The notes under the pieces: model-generated | What the model was told of the DNA's origin: nothing | What the model saw: the letters and a program-made list of their open reading frames with translations, nothing else | Databases searched by the model: none | IMG/VR virus record: IMGVR_UViG_3300009104_000143 | Span: 1 to 21,267 of that record | DNA: 21,267 bases | DNA from: a virus | Strand: one strand, 5' to 3' | Translations under genes and position numbers: made by a program | In this document: positions 1 through 8,108 of the stretch, piece after piece | Layout: each line of letters begins with the position of its first letter | How positions within the stretch are numbered: position 1 is the first letter of the stretch

Positions 1-44
1 ACCACAAAATACATTATGAGCTTGAGAATAAATGATCTAATCAT
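1..44 (-). CDS. 5' end of a further lysis-region gene, truncated by the window edge
   Basis: An ATG at 44-42 overlaps the TGA stop of the preceding lipoprotein gene as ATGA, the coupling style used repeatedly in this window. The frame then stays open to the edge and reads MIRSFILKLIMYFV. The start is hydrophobic and basic, which would suit a membrane or secreted protein. Only 14 codons are visible, so no function can be assigned. A phage gene here, after holin- and spanin-like genes, could be an endolysin or another lysis gene, but that is position only. Confidence 0.45.
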   Translation of the reverse strand, partial: MIRSFILKLIMYFV

Positions 45-328
45 GGGGTTGTCGTGTTATTATCGTTGAGGTTTATGCCGCCGGCAAACCATCCCTCGGG
101 CAAGGTAACCTTGTTGCGGGATCGAATCCACTCGCCTTCTTTGGAATAGTAAAACACATGGCCGCGCACGTCGTCAGCCAAGCGCACCATCCCCGAGTCG
201 GGTGAAGTATCCACAAAGACCACTTTACTTGTCGCGCAACTGGCGCTCAAGCTTGCGGCGAAAACGATCGCGCAAAGTTTGAGGGGGAGTGGCGGCGTCG
301 GTGGCCTTGATGTCTTTTTTGACTTCAC
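41..328 (-). CDS. Small lipoprotein, probable outer-membrane spanin (Rz1-like)
   Basis: This 95-residue protein starts at a GTG, the only start after an in-frame stop. It has a basic, proline-rich N-terminus, a hydrophobic signal segment (residues about 14-28) and a lipobox LSASC whose cysteine (about residue 31) would be lipidated. The mature part is short and ends in a conserved-looking stretch around NKVTLPEGW. Lambda Rz1-type o-spanins are small lipoproteins encoded in a different frame overlapping the Rz gene. Here the first third of the gene overlaps the 3' part of the 52-residue gene at 225-383 in another frame, which matches that architecture. The length and the VTLPEGW tail differ from classical proline-rich Rz1, so a phage lipoprotein of other function remains possible. 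The lipobox is seen directly; the spanin role is inferred. Confidence 0.6.
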   Translation of the reverse strand: MKSKKTSRPPTPPLPLKLCAIVFAASLSASCATSKVVFVDTSPDSGMVRLADDVRGHVFYYSKEGEWIRSRNKVTLPEGWFAGGINLNDNNTTTP

Positions 329-383
329 CCTTTATCAACTCGGTGATGATTTCCAACAATGCCTTGAAAAAGGCCGCGAGCAT
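225..383 (-). CDS. 52-residue charged protein overlapping the lipoprotein gene, possible i-spanin-like partner
   Basis: The ATG follows the TAA of the holin-like gene without any gap (TAAATG). The product begins MLAAFFKALLEIITELIKG, an amphipathic or membrane-associating helix, followed by a strongly charged tail rich in K, R, D and E. Its last third overlaps the lipoprotein gene in another frame. Small size, tight packing and an N-terminal hydrophobic helix with a charged coil-forming tail resemble an inner-membrane spanin, but it is shorter than lambda Rz (about 150 residues) and the helix is only weakly hydrophobic. I recognise no family with certainty. Confidence 0.5.
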   Translation of the reverse strand: MLAAFFKALLEIITELIKGEVKKDIKATDAATPPQTLRDRFRRKLERQLRDK

Positions 384-602
384 TTAATCCTTTTTTGATC
401 CCTTGGCCAAGCCTCGGCTAACTTGATAGCCCAGCGCCGCAAGGCCGGCCATGGCCATGCCGCTGATTTTGTCAATGGTGCTCACGCCCTCGGGATTGAT
501 CCACCCGGCCATCACGGCCAAGCCGATCAATGAAGCCGCCAGGGTTAGCCACCACTCGCTTGTGCGGATGCCTCTGCTATTTTTTTGGTTTTCGTCTAAC
601 AT
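384..602 (-). CDS. Holin-like two-helix membrane protein
   Basis: The product has 72 residues with two hydrophobic segments, about residues 17-35 (WWLTLAASLIGLAVMAGWI) and 45-60 (KISGMAMAGLAALGYQV), joined by a short NPEGVSTID loop and ending in the basic tail SRGLAKGSKKD. Small size, two membrane helices, a charged C-terminus and a position among lysis genes are typical of phage holins, which form the lesion that releases endolysin or triggers lysis. The gene overlaps the preceding one by about 26 nt. Function is inferred from form and context, not from a strict family match. Confidence 0.6.
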   Translation of the reverse strand: MLDENQKNSRGIRTSEWWLTLAASLIGLAVMAGWINPEGVSTIDKISGMAMAGLAALGYQVSRGLAKGSKKD

Positions 603-786
603 TTTTTTTCTTTGGTTCGGGTTTCACATCCTCCCGCAATTGTGCGGTGAGGTTGTAAATCAATGCGTCGGCCTCGGCCGAAGCGGCAAATTTTCTCAGG
701 AGGTAACCAATGACGACCACCGAAAACATAACGCCGGCGCCGATTGTGAAGCCAATAAAAAAAGTTGCTGCCGTGTGAGTGTCCAT
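577..786 (-). CDS. Small single-pass membrane protein of the lysis cluster
   Basis: The product has 69 residues with one membrane segment (about residues 7-30, AATFFIGFTIGAGVMFSVVVIGYLL), a middle part that could be helical, and a very basic tail (PEPKKKNVRRKPKK). The start codon overlaps the stop of the upstream gene as TAATG, so translation is probably coupled. A holin-accessory, antiholin or i-spanin-type role is possible from the position. No diagnostic motif is present. Confidence 0.55.
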   Translation of the reverse strand: MDTHTAATFFIGFTIGAGVMFSVVVIGYLLRKFAASAEADALIYNLTAQLREDVKPEPKKKNVRRKPKK

Positions 787-1001
787 TAGTCGCGCTCCAA
801 TAACCGATCAAGCTTTGCCTCGATCCGATCAAGCCGGCCATCAAGGTCATCGGCTTGCTGTTTTTGTCGTGATATTTCCTTTTCCATTTTTGTCATGCGC
901 CGGGCGCCTTCCTCAAGTTGGTCAAATAGTTTCTTGAAAAAGAAACCAAAGACCGCCACCGCTATGGTCAACACGCTTTGCAATATTTGGCCCAACTCCA
1001 T
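786..1001 (-). CDS. Membrane-anchored coiled-coil protein (BhlA/holin-like)
   Basis: The product has 71 residues from the ATG at 1001: one N-terminal membrane segment (ILQSVLTIAVAVFGFFF), then a heptad-rich charged helix with DLDGRLDRIEAKLDRLLERD at the end. A TM helix followed by a short coiled coil is the layout of BhlA/XhlA-type phage holin-like proteins. I prefer the start at 1001 because it lies a few bases after the GGTG that ends the 28-bp intergenic repeat, as at two other genes. An ATG at 1010, inside the repeat, is in frame and would add three residues (MVS). The downstream gene is coupled by TAATG. Confidence 0.55.
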   Translation of the reverse strand: MELGQILQSVLTIAVAVFGFFFKKLFDQLEEGARRMTKMEKEISRQKQQADDLDGRLDRIEAKLDRLLERD

Positions 1002-1004
1002 ACT

Positions 1005-1032
1005 CACCATTGGGTCAATCGTTCAGTTGGCC
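1005..1032 (-). promoter_or_regulatory. Start-associated 28-bp repeat, copy A
   Basis: This copy carries the shared core CAATCGTTCAGTCGG (one mismatch, TTGG) preceded by CACCATTGGG on the plus strand. It sits directly upstream of the membrane/coiled-coil gene. Here the repeat also supplies the TGA stop of the upstream 59-codon gene (1023-1025). The other copies are at 8553, 14213 and 15089. Confidence 0.8.
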
Positions 1033-1202
1033 CGCTTGCGGCCCTTCCTTTTGGTCAGCTTTCCAGCCTTTCCCCGGCGCCGGTATTCCTTGCTTGCCCG
1101 CTTGGGGTTTTGCCGCACCGCCCACAAGAAATCTTTGAGGGGGATTTTACTGGCAACACTGTCGTCGCCATCCAAAAACTTTTCTGCTAACTCTTTGCTC
1201 AT
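1023..1202 (-). CDS. 59-residue highly basic hypothetical protein
   Basis: The ATG at 1202 overlaps the TAA of the fibre gene (TAATG) and the frame runs to a TGA inside repeat copy A. The product starts MSKELAEKFLDGDDSVAS and ends in a lysine/arginine-rich tail (KLTKRKGRKRAN). The overlap and the fact that it fills the gap between fibre and lysis genes support a real gene. There is no membrane segment or recognisable domain. A nucleic-acid-binding or assembly role would be a guess. Confidence 0.55.
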   Translation of the reverse strand: MSKELAEKFLDGDDSVASKIPLKDFLWAVRQNPKRASKEYRRRGKAGKLTKRKGRKRAN

Positions 1203-3730
1203 TAGGAGGAATACCAGTAACCGTCATGATAGGATGAGGACACCCAAGCCGCGTCGCCGTCGCTGGTCATCTCAATTGAAATCCATGTATATGCGGTTTC
1301 AATCGCACTCAATCCTCCCGTGGCATTGTTAATTTCATCGTAATTATCAAAGATCACATCCGACCCGGCGGCGGCAACCTTAAACGTTTCCCAATTAGCC
1401 TCCAATGCATAAAATCTATACGTGACCCCGCCCACGCTTGAGGCAGAGGGCAGGGTGAGGGTGAAAGTGCCACTCAGTCCGCTTTGATTTAGCCAATAAA
1501 TATGGTCATCGGTTGCGGTCGCCGTGTGGGATGTTCCAGACGTTAGCTCGGTTGCCCCCGGGCCGCCTCCCCCGCCGCCCGTCGCGGCAATTGTCACCGT
1601 CGACCCCGCGCCGCCGTCGGTGAGGGAAATGCCTGTGCCCGCAGTCAAGACACGCTCATTGGTTAACGTCCCATTGACTCCCAACGTTACATAACTCGCA
1701 TCCGTTGGGGCACCGCCGCCCCCCCCGCCGCTTGCCGCTTCAATCTTTACTGTGCCGGCTGAATTGCTTCCCGTGATTGTCACGTTGTCGCCCGCGACAA
1801 GGCCCACGGAATTTGCGGAAACAAAATTATCAAAATTTACTGTGCCATCCCCCGATGCTGTGCCGCCGTCGGCTGAAATATCAATTGACTGTGCCACCGT
1901 GTCATCAATCGCAAAGGTGACTGTATCGGTTGCGCTGGCCACAGAATCGAGTCCATTGCCTCCCGCCAGGGTTACGGTGTTGCCGTCCTCAACCGTTTGG
2001 GTGGTTCCCGAGTCGCCATCCAAATCAAAGGAGGTCATGCCAGCCGCGCCGGGGTCGGCCCATGTATTGTCGCCCCTTAAAAATGTTGAGGAGGATGCGG
2101 TGCCCGTCGCGCTTAAATCAGCGCGGATGGTTCCCGAGGATGTGATTGTGCCTCCTGTGAGATCAATAAATGTCCCGTCGTTGGCGCATTCAATTGAGGT
2201 GACGGTGCCGTTGTTGTCAGCGGAAATGTTTATTGAATTCCCTGCACCCCCACCGCCCGTTACCGTGATTCCTGTGCCCGCGTATATAAACCATTGGTTT
2301 GCATCCGCCGACGTGCCGTAAATCTGATTCCACCCACCTGCGCCGTCGGAGACGTTTGGAACAATCGCGGCGTTGTATGAGATGTAAATCGGTTGATCTA
2401 CAACATCGATGCTGCCTGCCGTATTGTTGACGGGGCCACCCGTTGTAATGAATGAAGGCACGCCAGTGTATCGGGTGCCGCCAGTAAGGCGAACCGTTGC
2501 TCTTGTGGTCGTAAAATCGACATATATTGGCCCCGAAAGCTCGCCCATGATCCCAAAAGTGGTGTGCGTGTTGCCAATTTCCATTATGCCGGAAGCTCCG
2601 GCCATAGTGATGTTTTTCCCCTGCTTTAATGTTATCCGTCCGGGTGTTGCATCTGCCCATGTAATCAAGGCCATCTGCGAGCCTGCCGAATTTAACGCCT
2701 CCCCCTGCGTGATAAGGCCCGAAATCGCCACCTCGCTCGCGCTTGTGATATGCCCTTGTGCATTTACGGCAATTTGGGCGACGTTTGACGCATCCCCAAA
2801 AGTTGCCGCAGATACACCGCTGGCGGAATGGTTGAGCGTGATTGTGTCGGTTGCGCTTGCAACGCTTGCCAGATCGGTTCCCCCAAGGATGAAAAGCGTG
2901 TTGCCATCTTCAATAGTTTGGGCCGGCCCACTGTCACCATCTACCTCAAAAGATGTCATCCCCCCGCCGCCGCCCGTTGCTGCGATCGTCACCGTTGAAT
3001 TGGCGCCACCGTCGGTTATGCTAATTCCCGAGCCCGCCGTCAGGACACGCTCGGCGCTCAAGTCGCCGCTTGCGCTCATTACCACATAGGTTGCATCCGT
3101 TGGGGCACCGCTCCCGCCCGCTCCCCATGAAAGGTTGCCGTTGCCGTCAGTAGTTAATACCTGCCCGTTGCTCCCATCGTTTGGCCAAAAATACGTCGTG
3201 TCGTCGGGGGATGAATTTGAGGCGTGATGGGTGCCGGGGTTGCGGGTTCCCGGCATACCGCGCCCAAGGGTCAAGACCCCACTCCCTCCCGCCGTGTTTT
3301 GGATTGTAACGGTGCCCGCGACAGTTGTCGTTAGGTATAAATCAAATTGCGGCGCATATATGACCTTGCCATTTGTGTTGAGGTCAGCCGACAGCATGGG
3401 TGCGCTGTCCCAGCGCAAATCAGTTTGCAACCAAAGCTCAACAAAATTCCCGTCGGGGGTAAAAACCAACTCGGCGCGGTTGCGCTGGGGCGAGCCGGTC
3501 ACCACGCGGCCCGCTGTATTGAAAAGAATGTTCTCAATGAACATCTTAACTTTTTGCGCCTCGATCGCATCAAGCAGGGTGGGGCAGGTTCCTTTCTTGA
3601 AACTCGGAAGCTTTGGAAAGGCAATCCCGTTGATGACAAAATCGACGGCTTGCCCGAGGCGCGAAGCGGCCGGGTTATTCCCGCGCCGGCCGGCGGCGCT
3701 GGACATAGACTCTTTTGGAACGAGGGGCAT
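1202..3730 (-). CDS. Tail fibre protein with internal repeats
   Basis: This 842-residue protein is very rich in Gly, Ser, Thr, Ala and Asp. The first roughly 130 residues look like a folded attachment domain. Then come a fibre motif (NGQVLTTDGNGNLSWG) and repeated shaft modules. A RVLTAGxGIS(I/L)TDGG module followed by a poly-Gly hinge occurs near residues 213-257 and 676-720. An MTSF(E/D)xDGDSG module occurs near 258 and 565. The C-terminal domain (about 720-842, ending in aromatic residues) may be the receptor-binding or trimerisation tip. Phage fibres of this type bind the host surface as trimers. The gene starts two bases after the stop of the upstream tail gene. The N-terminal attachment and tip assignments are inference. 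Confidence 0.8.
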   Translation of the reverse strand: MPLVPKESMSSAAGRRGNNPAASRLGQAVDFVINGIAFPKLPSFKKGTCPTLLDAIEAQKVKMFIENILFNTAGRVVTGSPQRNRAELVFTPDGNFVELWLQTDLRWDSAPMLSADLNTNGKVIYAPQFDLYLTTTVAGTVTIQNTAGGSGVLTLGRGMPGTRNPGTHHASNSSPDDTTYFWPNDGSNGQVLTTDGNGNLSWGAGGSGAPTDATYVVMSASGDLSAERVLTAGSGISITDGGANSTVTIAATGGGGGMTSFEVDGDSGPAQTIEDGNTLFILGGTDLASVASATDTITLNHSASGVSAATFGDASNVAQIAVNAQGHITSASEVAISGLITQGEALNSAGSQMALITWADATPGRITLKQGKNITMAGASGIMEIGNTHTTFGIMGELSGPIYVDFTTTRATVRLTGGTRYTGVPSFITTGGPVNNTAGSIDVVDQPIYISYNAAIVPNVSDGAGGWNQIYGTSADANQWFIYAGTGITVTGGGGAGNSINISADNNGTVTSIECANDGTFIDLTGGTITSSGTIRADLSATGTASSSTFLRGDNTWADPGAAGMTSFDLDGDSGTTQTVEDGNTVTLAGGNGLDSVASATDTVTFAIDDTVAQSIDISADGGTASGDGTVNFDNFVSANSVGLVAGDNVTITGSNSAGTVKIEAASGGGGGGAPTDASYVTLGVNGTLTNERVLTAGTGISLTDGGAGSTVTIAATGGGGGGPGATELTSGTSHTATATDDHIYWLNQSGLSGTFTLTLPSASSVGGVTYRFYALEANWETFKVAAAGSDVIFDNYDEINNATGGLSAIETAYTWISIEMTSDGDAAWVSSSYHDGYWYSS
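1567..1705 (-). repeat. Diverged copy of a fibre shaft module
   Basis: DNA encoding the ERVLTAGTGISLTDGG module and its poly-Gly hinge. It aligns without large gaps to 2967-3110, which encodes ERVLTAGSGISITDGG. Third-position differences are many, so the duplication is old or under protein-level selection. Confidence 0.7.
2967..3110 (-). repeat. Second copy of the fibre shaft module
   Basis: Partner of the module at 1567-1705. Both copies end at the shared segment GCATCCGTTGGGGCACCG on the plus strand. A second module pair (encoding MTSFxxDGDSG, near 1905-2040 and 2835-2965) shows the same pattern. Confidence 0.7.
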
Positions 3731-3732
3731 CT

Positions 3733-4533
3733 TTATTGAGCAACCGTTTGGTGCTCGTACCGCACCCAGATATTGCCGGCAAATCTTTCAAGCGTCGATT
3801 GTGCGGCATAAATATAAGTTCCGCCGCTGACATAGCCGGTATAGGTCGAGTATGTTGGCGTGCTTGAATCGTCAACCTTATCAAGCACCGCCTCGCCACT
3901 GTCAATTGATCGAAACATTTGGTTGGCCACCGTCAAGTCGGTTTCAGGGTCGGTGGTCAACGCATAGTCGGCGGTGGTTCTGATTGTTGAGTTTAGGTTT
4001 TGGGGGGCGCGGTAGTTGGTATCTGCCGGCACCGCATAGTACCCGGGAAATTGAAAAACCGCCTCACTATAATCATACCAAGAATTGGGCACGGTAGAGT
4101 ATCGCCGGGTAAACTCAACCATTTCACCGCCTAGCTTGCGCGGTGATGTCTCCTCAACCAAATAGGCAACCGAGTAAACATTTGCGCCGTCTGAATGAGA
4201 GCCCACCACCGTGCAACCCGTGAAGGTTGTTGCGGTTCTTCCCGTATAGGGCACCTCCTCAGAACCAACCTTGAAACTGCCCGCATGAGGAAACCCAGAG
4301 GTTGAATCAACGGCAACGGTGGTGGTGGCCGAAGTGATCCCCCCATCGAGCGTGGTTGATGCCATGACCGTATCAAGGGAAGTTTGGAAAAAATCCCCCT
4401 CGTTGATGACCACATCAACCTCATAAAAAATGGCCGAGGTATTTTGGGGGATCGGATAATCAACACGCGGCTCGGTGGTGGTGATTGTCTCGGTTTGCCA
4501 ATTCGTTGAGGGGGCGTCAAAGGTGATTGCCAT
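3733..4533 (-). CDS. Distal tail / baseplate-type protein with a small inserted beta domain
   Basis: The product has 266 residues and starts MAITFDAPSTNW. Residues about 57-125 (STTLDGGITSATTTVAVDS, then GFPHAGSFKVGSEEVPYTG) match a short beta-rich insertion pattern common in phage tail and fibre proteins: alternating TTT/TVAVDST, then GFP, then G(S)EEVxYTG, then a cysteine-containing TFTGCTVV. The rest is rich in aromatic residues and threonine with no transmembrane segment. Its position between the tape measure and fibre genes is where lambda-type phages encode tail-tip proteins, so it probably links fibre to tail tip. The exact role is not determined. Confidence 0.6.
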   Translation of the reverse strand: MAITFDAPSTNWQTETITTTEPRVDYPIPQNTSAIFYEVDVVINEGDFFQTSLDTVMASTTLDGGITSATTTVAVDSTSGFPHAGSFKVGSEEVPYTGRTATTFTGCTVVGSHSDGANVYSVAYLVEETSPRKLGGEMVEFTRRYSTVPNSWYDYSEAVFQFPGYYAVPADTNYRAPQNLNSTIRTTADYALTTDPETDLTVANQMFRSIDSGEAVLDKVDDSSTPTYSTYTGYVSGGTYIYAAQSTLERFAGNIWVRYEHQTVAQ

Positions 4534-4538
4534 GGCGT

Positions 4539-7463
4539 TTACTGGTTGGTGATGCAGCCGCGCAACCGCTTTTCGATGGCGGCAATGTTTCGGTCAATGT
4601 TATGAATTGAGGTGAATGCCGCCTTGAGGTTTGTTGCCATTTCGCTTGATGATAGTGGCGGGGCAAATTGATGGCCAACTCTTTTGGCGCCCTCCTCCTT
4701 TTTAATCAGCCCCAAGGCCATCTTCTCCTCGTGCGTCAAGGCGATGGCCCCGCCCACGGCGGCGCCGCCCCTAAATTTAGGAATCTTGAAACCCTCCTTG
4801 ATTTCCCACCCTGTTTGGCCGGGGAACATAAACGGCAGCGGGTCTTTTGGCCCGATTTTCCCGCCGCCCTTTTCCTTCACAAAATATGCACCCAGCCTTT
4901 CAATTGTCTCATCGCAAAGCGCGACGCAATCGGGAAACACAACCTCGCCCACGGCGGCCGCCACCTCGGTTGCCCCCTCCTTGACTGCCTCGCCAACGGC
5001 GCCAACCTCCTTGACGGTTTCCTTGGTGCCGGCGGCTTGTTGCTCGGTTTGCTCCTTCATCGCTTGGGCACCCTCGCCCTTTGTCCTGGCGACTTGCTCA
5101 TCAATGATTTTCTGAAAATCACCGGGCCGGGTTTCGGCGGCTTGCCGTTGCTCCTCGGTCATCTTCTCCCACATCTCGGCACGCTTTTCGCCCTCCTCCT
5201 GTGCCCTTTTTGCTTCCTCGGCATTGCGCAATTTTAGCATCTCCTCGCGCTTTTTCTGTGCCTCGATTTCAGCCTTCGACGTGCCCATTATCTTGCGCTC
5301 GATTTCGAGGCGCTCATTGAGCTTGCGGCTTATGATTTGCCGGGCCGGCCCACCAATTCGGCCGGCGTTATATTCGGCAATCATTTCTTTCTCAGACATG
5401 CCGAGGCTCTCGGCAAGCTTGGCCAACGATTTGCTTTGCAACTCCTTGAGGAATTGTTGTTGCTCGGCAAACTTGGCGCCCATGGCAACTATCCTTTGCG
5501 CTTGGCTTTTGCCAAACGAATTCTCAAGCATTTTCTCAAGCGTGAAAGTGCCGCGCCCAAGCATCTTGTAAAGTTCAGGCAAGTTGGTTGCCCCGGCCAC
5601 GGCATGGGTTTTTTGAAGCGCCAAAACCATCGCAGGCGTGAGCCCCATCTTGGTCACCATCTCCCGGCCCTTGGCCTCAAGGCTTTTCTCCTCCTTGCTT
5701 TCTACCTCCTTGAGCTTGCCCAACGCGCTGGCAACCATCGCCATCGATTGCCCCTGCATTCCCTCCATCTTGGAAAGTTCGCCCGACTCATATAGCTGCA
5801 TCATTTCTGAGACAGAAATTTTCCTTCCAAGCTGATAGTGCAAAAATTTGGCCAACTCCTTTTTCCCCTCGATTGATGACATCGCGGTGGCGGCCTCAAC
5901 TTGGGCCACGTTGCTCTCGCGCATTTTCTTCATTTTTTCGCGGCGGATACTCTCCCGATCCATTTCCTTTTGCTTTGCATCAAGCTCCTGCATTTTCTCA
6001 ATCTTGGAATCAACCGCATCCCCATAAGCGACAGCCTCGCCGGTGACCTTCCCCGCCAACCAAGACAAGCCCCTGCCAATTTTTGTCCATCCATCAATGA
6101 TTGCCTCCATGATGGCAAATAAATCCTTTAATATATCGATCAAAAACTTAATGGCGCCCACATCGGCAAGCCCTTTGTACAGGGCCAGCGTGCCCTTGGT
6201 CATTTTCACCAATAACATTAAAAATTGAAATCCAAGATCAACCAAGTCCTTGATTGCGGTCTTTCCCTCGCCACTAAATGCAATTTTTATTTGTTCGCCG
6301 AGATCACTAATGGCATCGCTGAACTCATGCCAAGGCAACTCCTCAATCATCTTGAAAACCTCATCGATGATCGGGCCAATTGCTTTCAGAATGGGGGTGA
6401 GTTTTTGCCCAAATTCTACCATGAAAACCTTGAGCCGGGCTTTCATTTTGTCAAAAGCTCTCGACCAAGAGAGCTCCATTGTCCCGAACGCTTGCCCGCT
6501 CGCGCCCGCCTTTTTTCCCATTTCCTCAATTGCGTGCCCAAGTTTTTTCCCGCCACCCTCGGTCAATCCCATAACTGCATTCACCGCCTCAACTCGACCG
6601 AGAAGCGTTTTCATGTCGCCAATATTGCCGCCGGTTTTTTCCCTCAACATCTGGAATACTTTCAACACGCCCCCCGGCTTTTTGATTCCCTCTGCCATGT
6701 CTTTAAAGCTTATCCCCAGCGCCTTGGCTTTCATCAAGCCCGCTTCGGTGGGGGTGTTCATCGCCAAGATAGCCGAGCGAATTTGGGTCATGGCCTCGGC
6801 CGTGGGCACACCATTGGCGGTGAGGGCAGCCGCCATAGCGGCCAAATCATCGAAGCTGACCCCGGCCGCTTTTGCTATCGGGGTGGCCACGGCAATCGAT
6901 GATGACAATTCTTCAAAGGTGGTTTTGCCTAGCTTGACCGCTGTGAACATGGCATCGCTTGCCTCCTCGGCCGAGATCGTTTCCAATCCGTAAGCGTTTA
7001 CCACCGAGGTGATACCATCAACGGCAACCTCAAGAGATGTCACCCCGCCTACGGCAGCCTTGCCGGCAACCTCCAAGAATTCAAAAACATTACCCTTGGG
7101 AACGCCCGCACTCAATGCTTGGTAAAGGGCTGGCACCGTCTCCTCTGGCAAAAAGCCCATGGTTTTTGAAAGCTTGAGCGCGTCTTTTTCCATTGCCCCC
7201 ATGGCGCCCTTGGAGATGCCCGGCAAAAGCGTGAAAACCTCTTTCATGCCCTTATCGAATGCCATCATTTCCTTGACCGATACGGCGGCAAATGCGGCCA
7301 CGGCGGCGGCGGCGGCGGCAAACGCGGCGGCGGCCGCCTTGCCAACCGCTTGAGTTGCCTTGCCTAGTTTGCTCAGTTCGCCCTCTGCATCCTTGGCGCC
7401 TTTCTTCATGCCCGACGCATCAAGGCCAAGCACGGCGGTGATGACATTTTTTAGATTTGCCAT
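4539..7463 (-). CDS. Tail tape measure protein
   Basis: This 974-residue, mostly helical protein has a basic start, an alanine-rich hydrophobic stretch (about 40-62), a PhageMin/TP901-type core (about 63-300 with MAFDKGMKEVFTLLPG, then LPEETVPALYQALSAGVPKG, then SEEASD-type and GxTTFEELSSSIA segments) and long lysine/glutamate-rich coiled coils. Such proteins fill the tail tube during assembly and set tail length; at the usual about 1.5 angstrom per residue this one implies a tail of roughly 145 nm. It begins 13 nt inside the end of the chaperone-like gene. The GCC-repeat DNA around 7295-7340 encodes the poly-Ala stretch. Confidence 0.93.
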   Translation of the reverse strand: MANLKNVITAVLGLDASGMKKGAKDAEGELSKLGKATQAVGKAAAAAFAAAAAAVAAFAAVSVKEMMAFDKGMKEVFTLLPGISKGAMGAMEKDALKLSKTMGFLPEETVPALYQALSAGVPKGNVFEFLEVAGKAAVGGVTSLEVAVDGITSVVNAYGLETISAEEASDAMFTAVKLGKTTFEELSSSIAVATPIAKAAGVSFDDLAAMAAALTANGVPTAEAMTQIRSAILAMNTPTEAGLMKAKALGISFKDMAEGIKKPGGVLKVFQMLREKTGGNIGDMKTLLGRVEAVNAVMGLTEGGGKKLGHAIEEMGKKAGASGQAFGTMELSWSRAFDKMKARLKVFMVEFGQKLTPILKAIGPIIDEVFKMIEELPWHEFSDAISDLGEQIKIAFSGEGKTAIKDLVDLGFQFLMLLVKMTKGTLALYKGLADVGAIKFLIDILKDLFAIMEAIIDGWTKIGRGLSWLAGKVTGEAVAYGDAVDSKIEKMQELDAKQKEMDRESIRREKMKKMRESNVAQVEAATAMSSIEGKKELAKFLHYQLGRKISVSEMMQLYESGELSKMEGMQGQSMAMVASALGKLKEVESKEEKSLEAKGREMVTKMGLTPAMVLALQKTHAVAGATNLPELYKMLGRGTFTLEKMLENSFGKSQAQRIVAMGAKFAEQQQFLKELQSKSLAKLAESLGMSEKEMIAEYNAGRIGGPARQIISRKLNERLEIERKIMGTSKAEIEAQKKREEMLKLRNAEEAKRAQEEGEKRAEMWEKMTEEQRQAAETRPGDFQKIIDEQVARTKGEGAQAMKEQTEQQAAGTKETVKEVGAVGEAVKEGATEVAAAVGEVVFPDCVALCDETIERLGAYFVKEKGGGKIGPKDPLPFMFPGQTGWEIKEGFKIPKFRGGAAVGGAIALTHEEKMALGLIKKEEGAKRVGHQFAPPLSSSEMATNLKAAFTSIHNIDRNIAAIEKRLRGCITNQ

Positions 7464-8101
7464 GGTTTTGGTTTCCCGTTGGCCCTTTCGGCGGCGTCAA
7501 TCTTGCTCACTTTCTTGAGGTAATCGGCCTTGGCCCGATCCGCGTGGCGCCCGAAGGCAACCGTATCCTTTCCCTCTGAAAGCCGCACGCCCATGGCCTT
7601 GGCCAAAACGCTCATTTGCAAAAGGGGCAGAGTGAGCACCTCACGCATGGGCCAATGGTATTGAGAACAAAACCCGTCCAATGTTTGAGCCACCCACATT
7701 GGTGATGCCTCTCCCCCATCTGCCTCGGCCCGGTTGGCTGATTGCATTTCCATTGTCGCGGCGAAATGCTCACCCACTTCCACCGCGTACCATTTCCAAT
7801 TGAGGATTATGTTGATGGTGACAAAAACGCGCCGCCGCCATCCGCCAGGGCGGAAGTATGGCGACATTACCCAAAGCAGGTTGAGCACGTCCATGCGTCC
7901 GGGCGCCTTGTCGGCCCCAACAAATGGGCTGTCAATCGCCTCAAGCCACAGGAGGCGCTCAAGAGTCAAGGGCGCAATCCTAAACCGACCGATCTTGGCC
8001 GGTTGGGCAAGGAAAACAAGCGTTCCCTCAAGCCGGTCAAACTCCTTGGCCTCGGCGAGCTTGGGTTTGTATTGCTCCCACAATTCAGCGCGGGAAAGCA
8101 T
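7451..8101 (-). CDS. Probable tail assembly chaperone-like protein
   Basis: The product has 216 residues. Near residue 40 it carries a pattern seen in tail chaperone-type proteins, RFRIAPLTLERLLWLEAIDSP, followed by helical segments and a basic C-terminus (GKPKPWQI). It lies directly between the tube-like gene and the tape measure gene, where siphophages encode the chaperones (lambda gpG/gpGT) that hold the tape measure soluble. I found no obvious slippery site or second overlapping reading frame for a gpGT-type frameshift product. The identification rests mainly on position plus the weak motif. Confidence 0.55.
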   Translation of the reverse strand: MLSRAELWEQYKPKLAEAKEFDRLEGTLVFLAQPAKIGRFRIAPLTLERLLWLEAIDSPFVGADKAPGRMDVLNLLWVMSPYFRPGGWRRRVFVTINIILNWKWYAVEVGEHFAATMEMQSANRAEADGGEASPMWVAQTLDGFCSQYHWPMREVLTLPLLQMSVLAKAMGVRLSEGKDTVAFGRHADRAKADYLKKVSKIDAAERANGKPKPWQI

Positions 8102-8108
8102 CGCCGCG

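Noticed and set aside
7440-7480. Programmed frameshift between the chaperone-like gene and a second frame, as in lambda G/GT
   Set aside because: The gene runs directly into the tape measure start and there is no extra reading frame to receive a frameshift product; no convincing slippery heptamer was seen.
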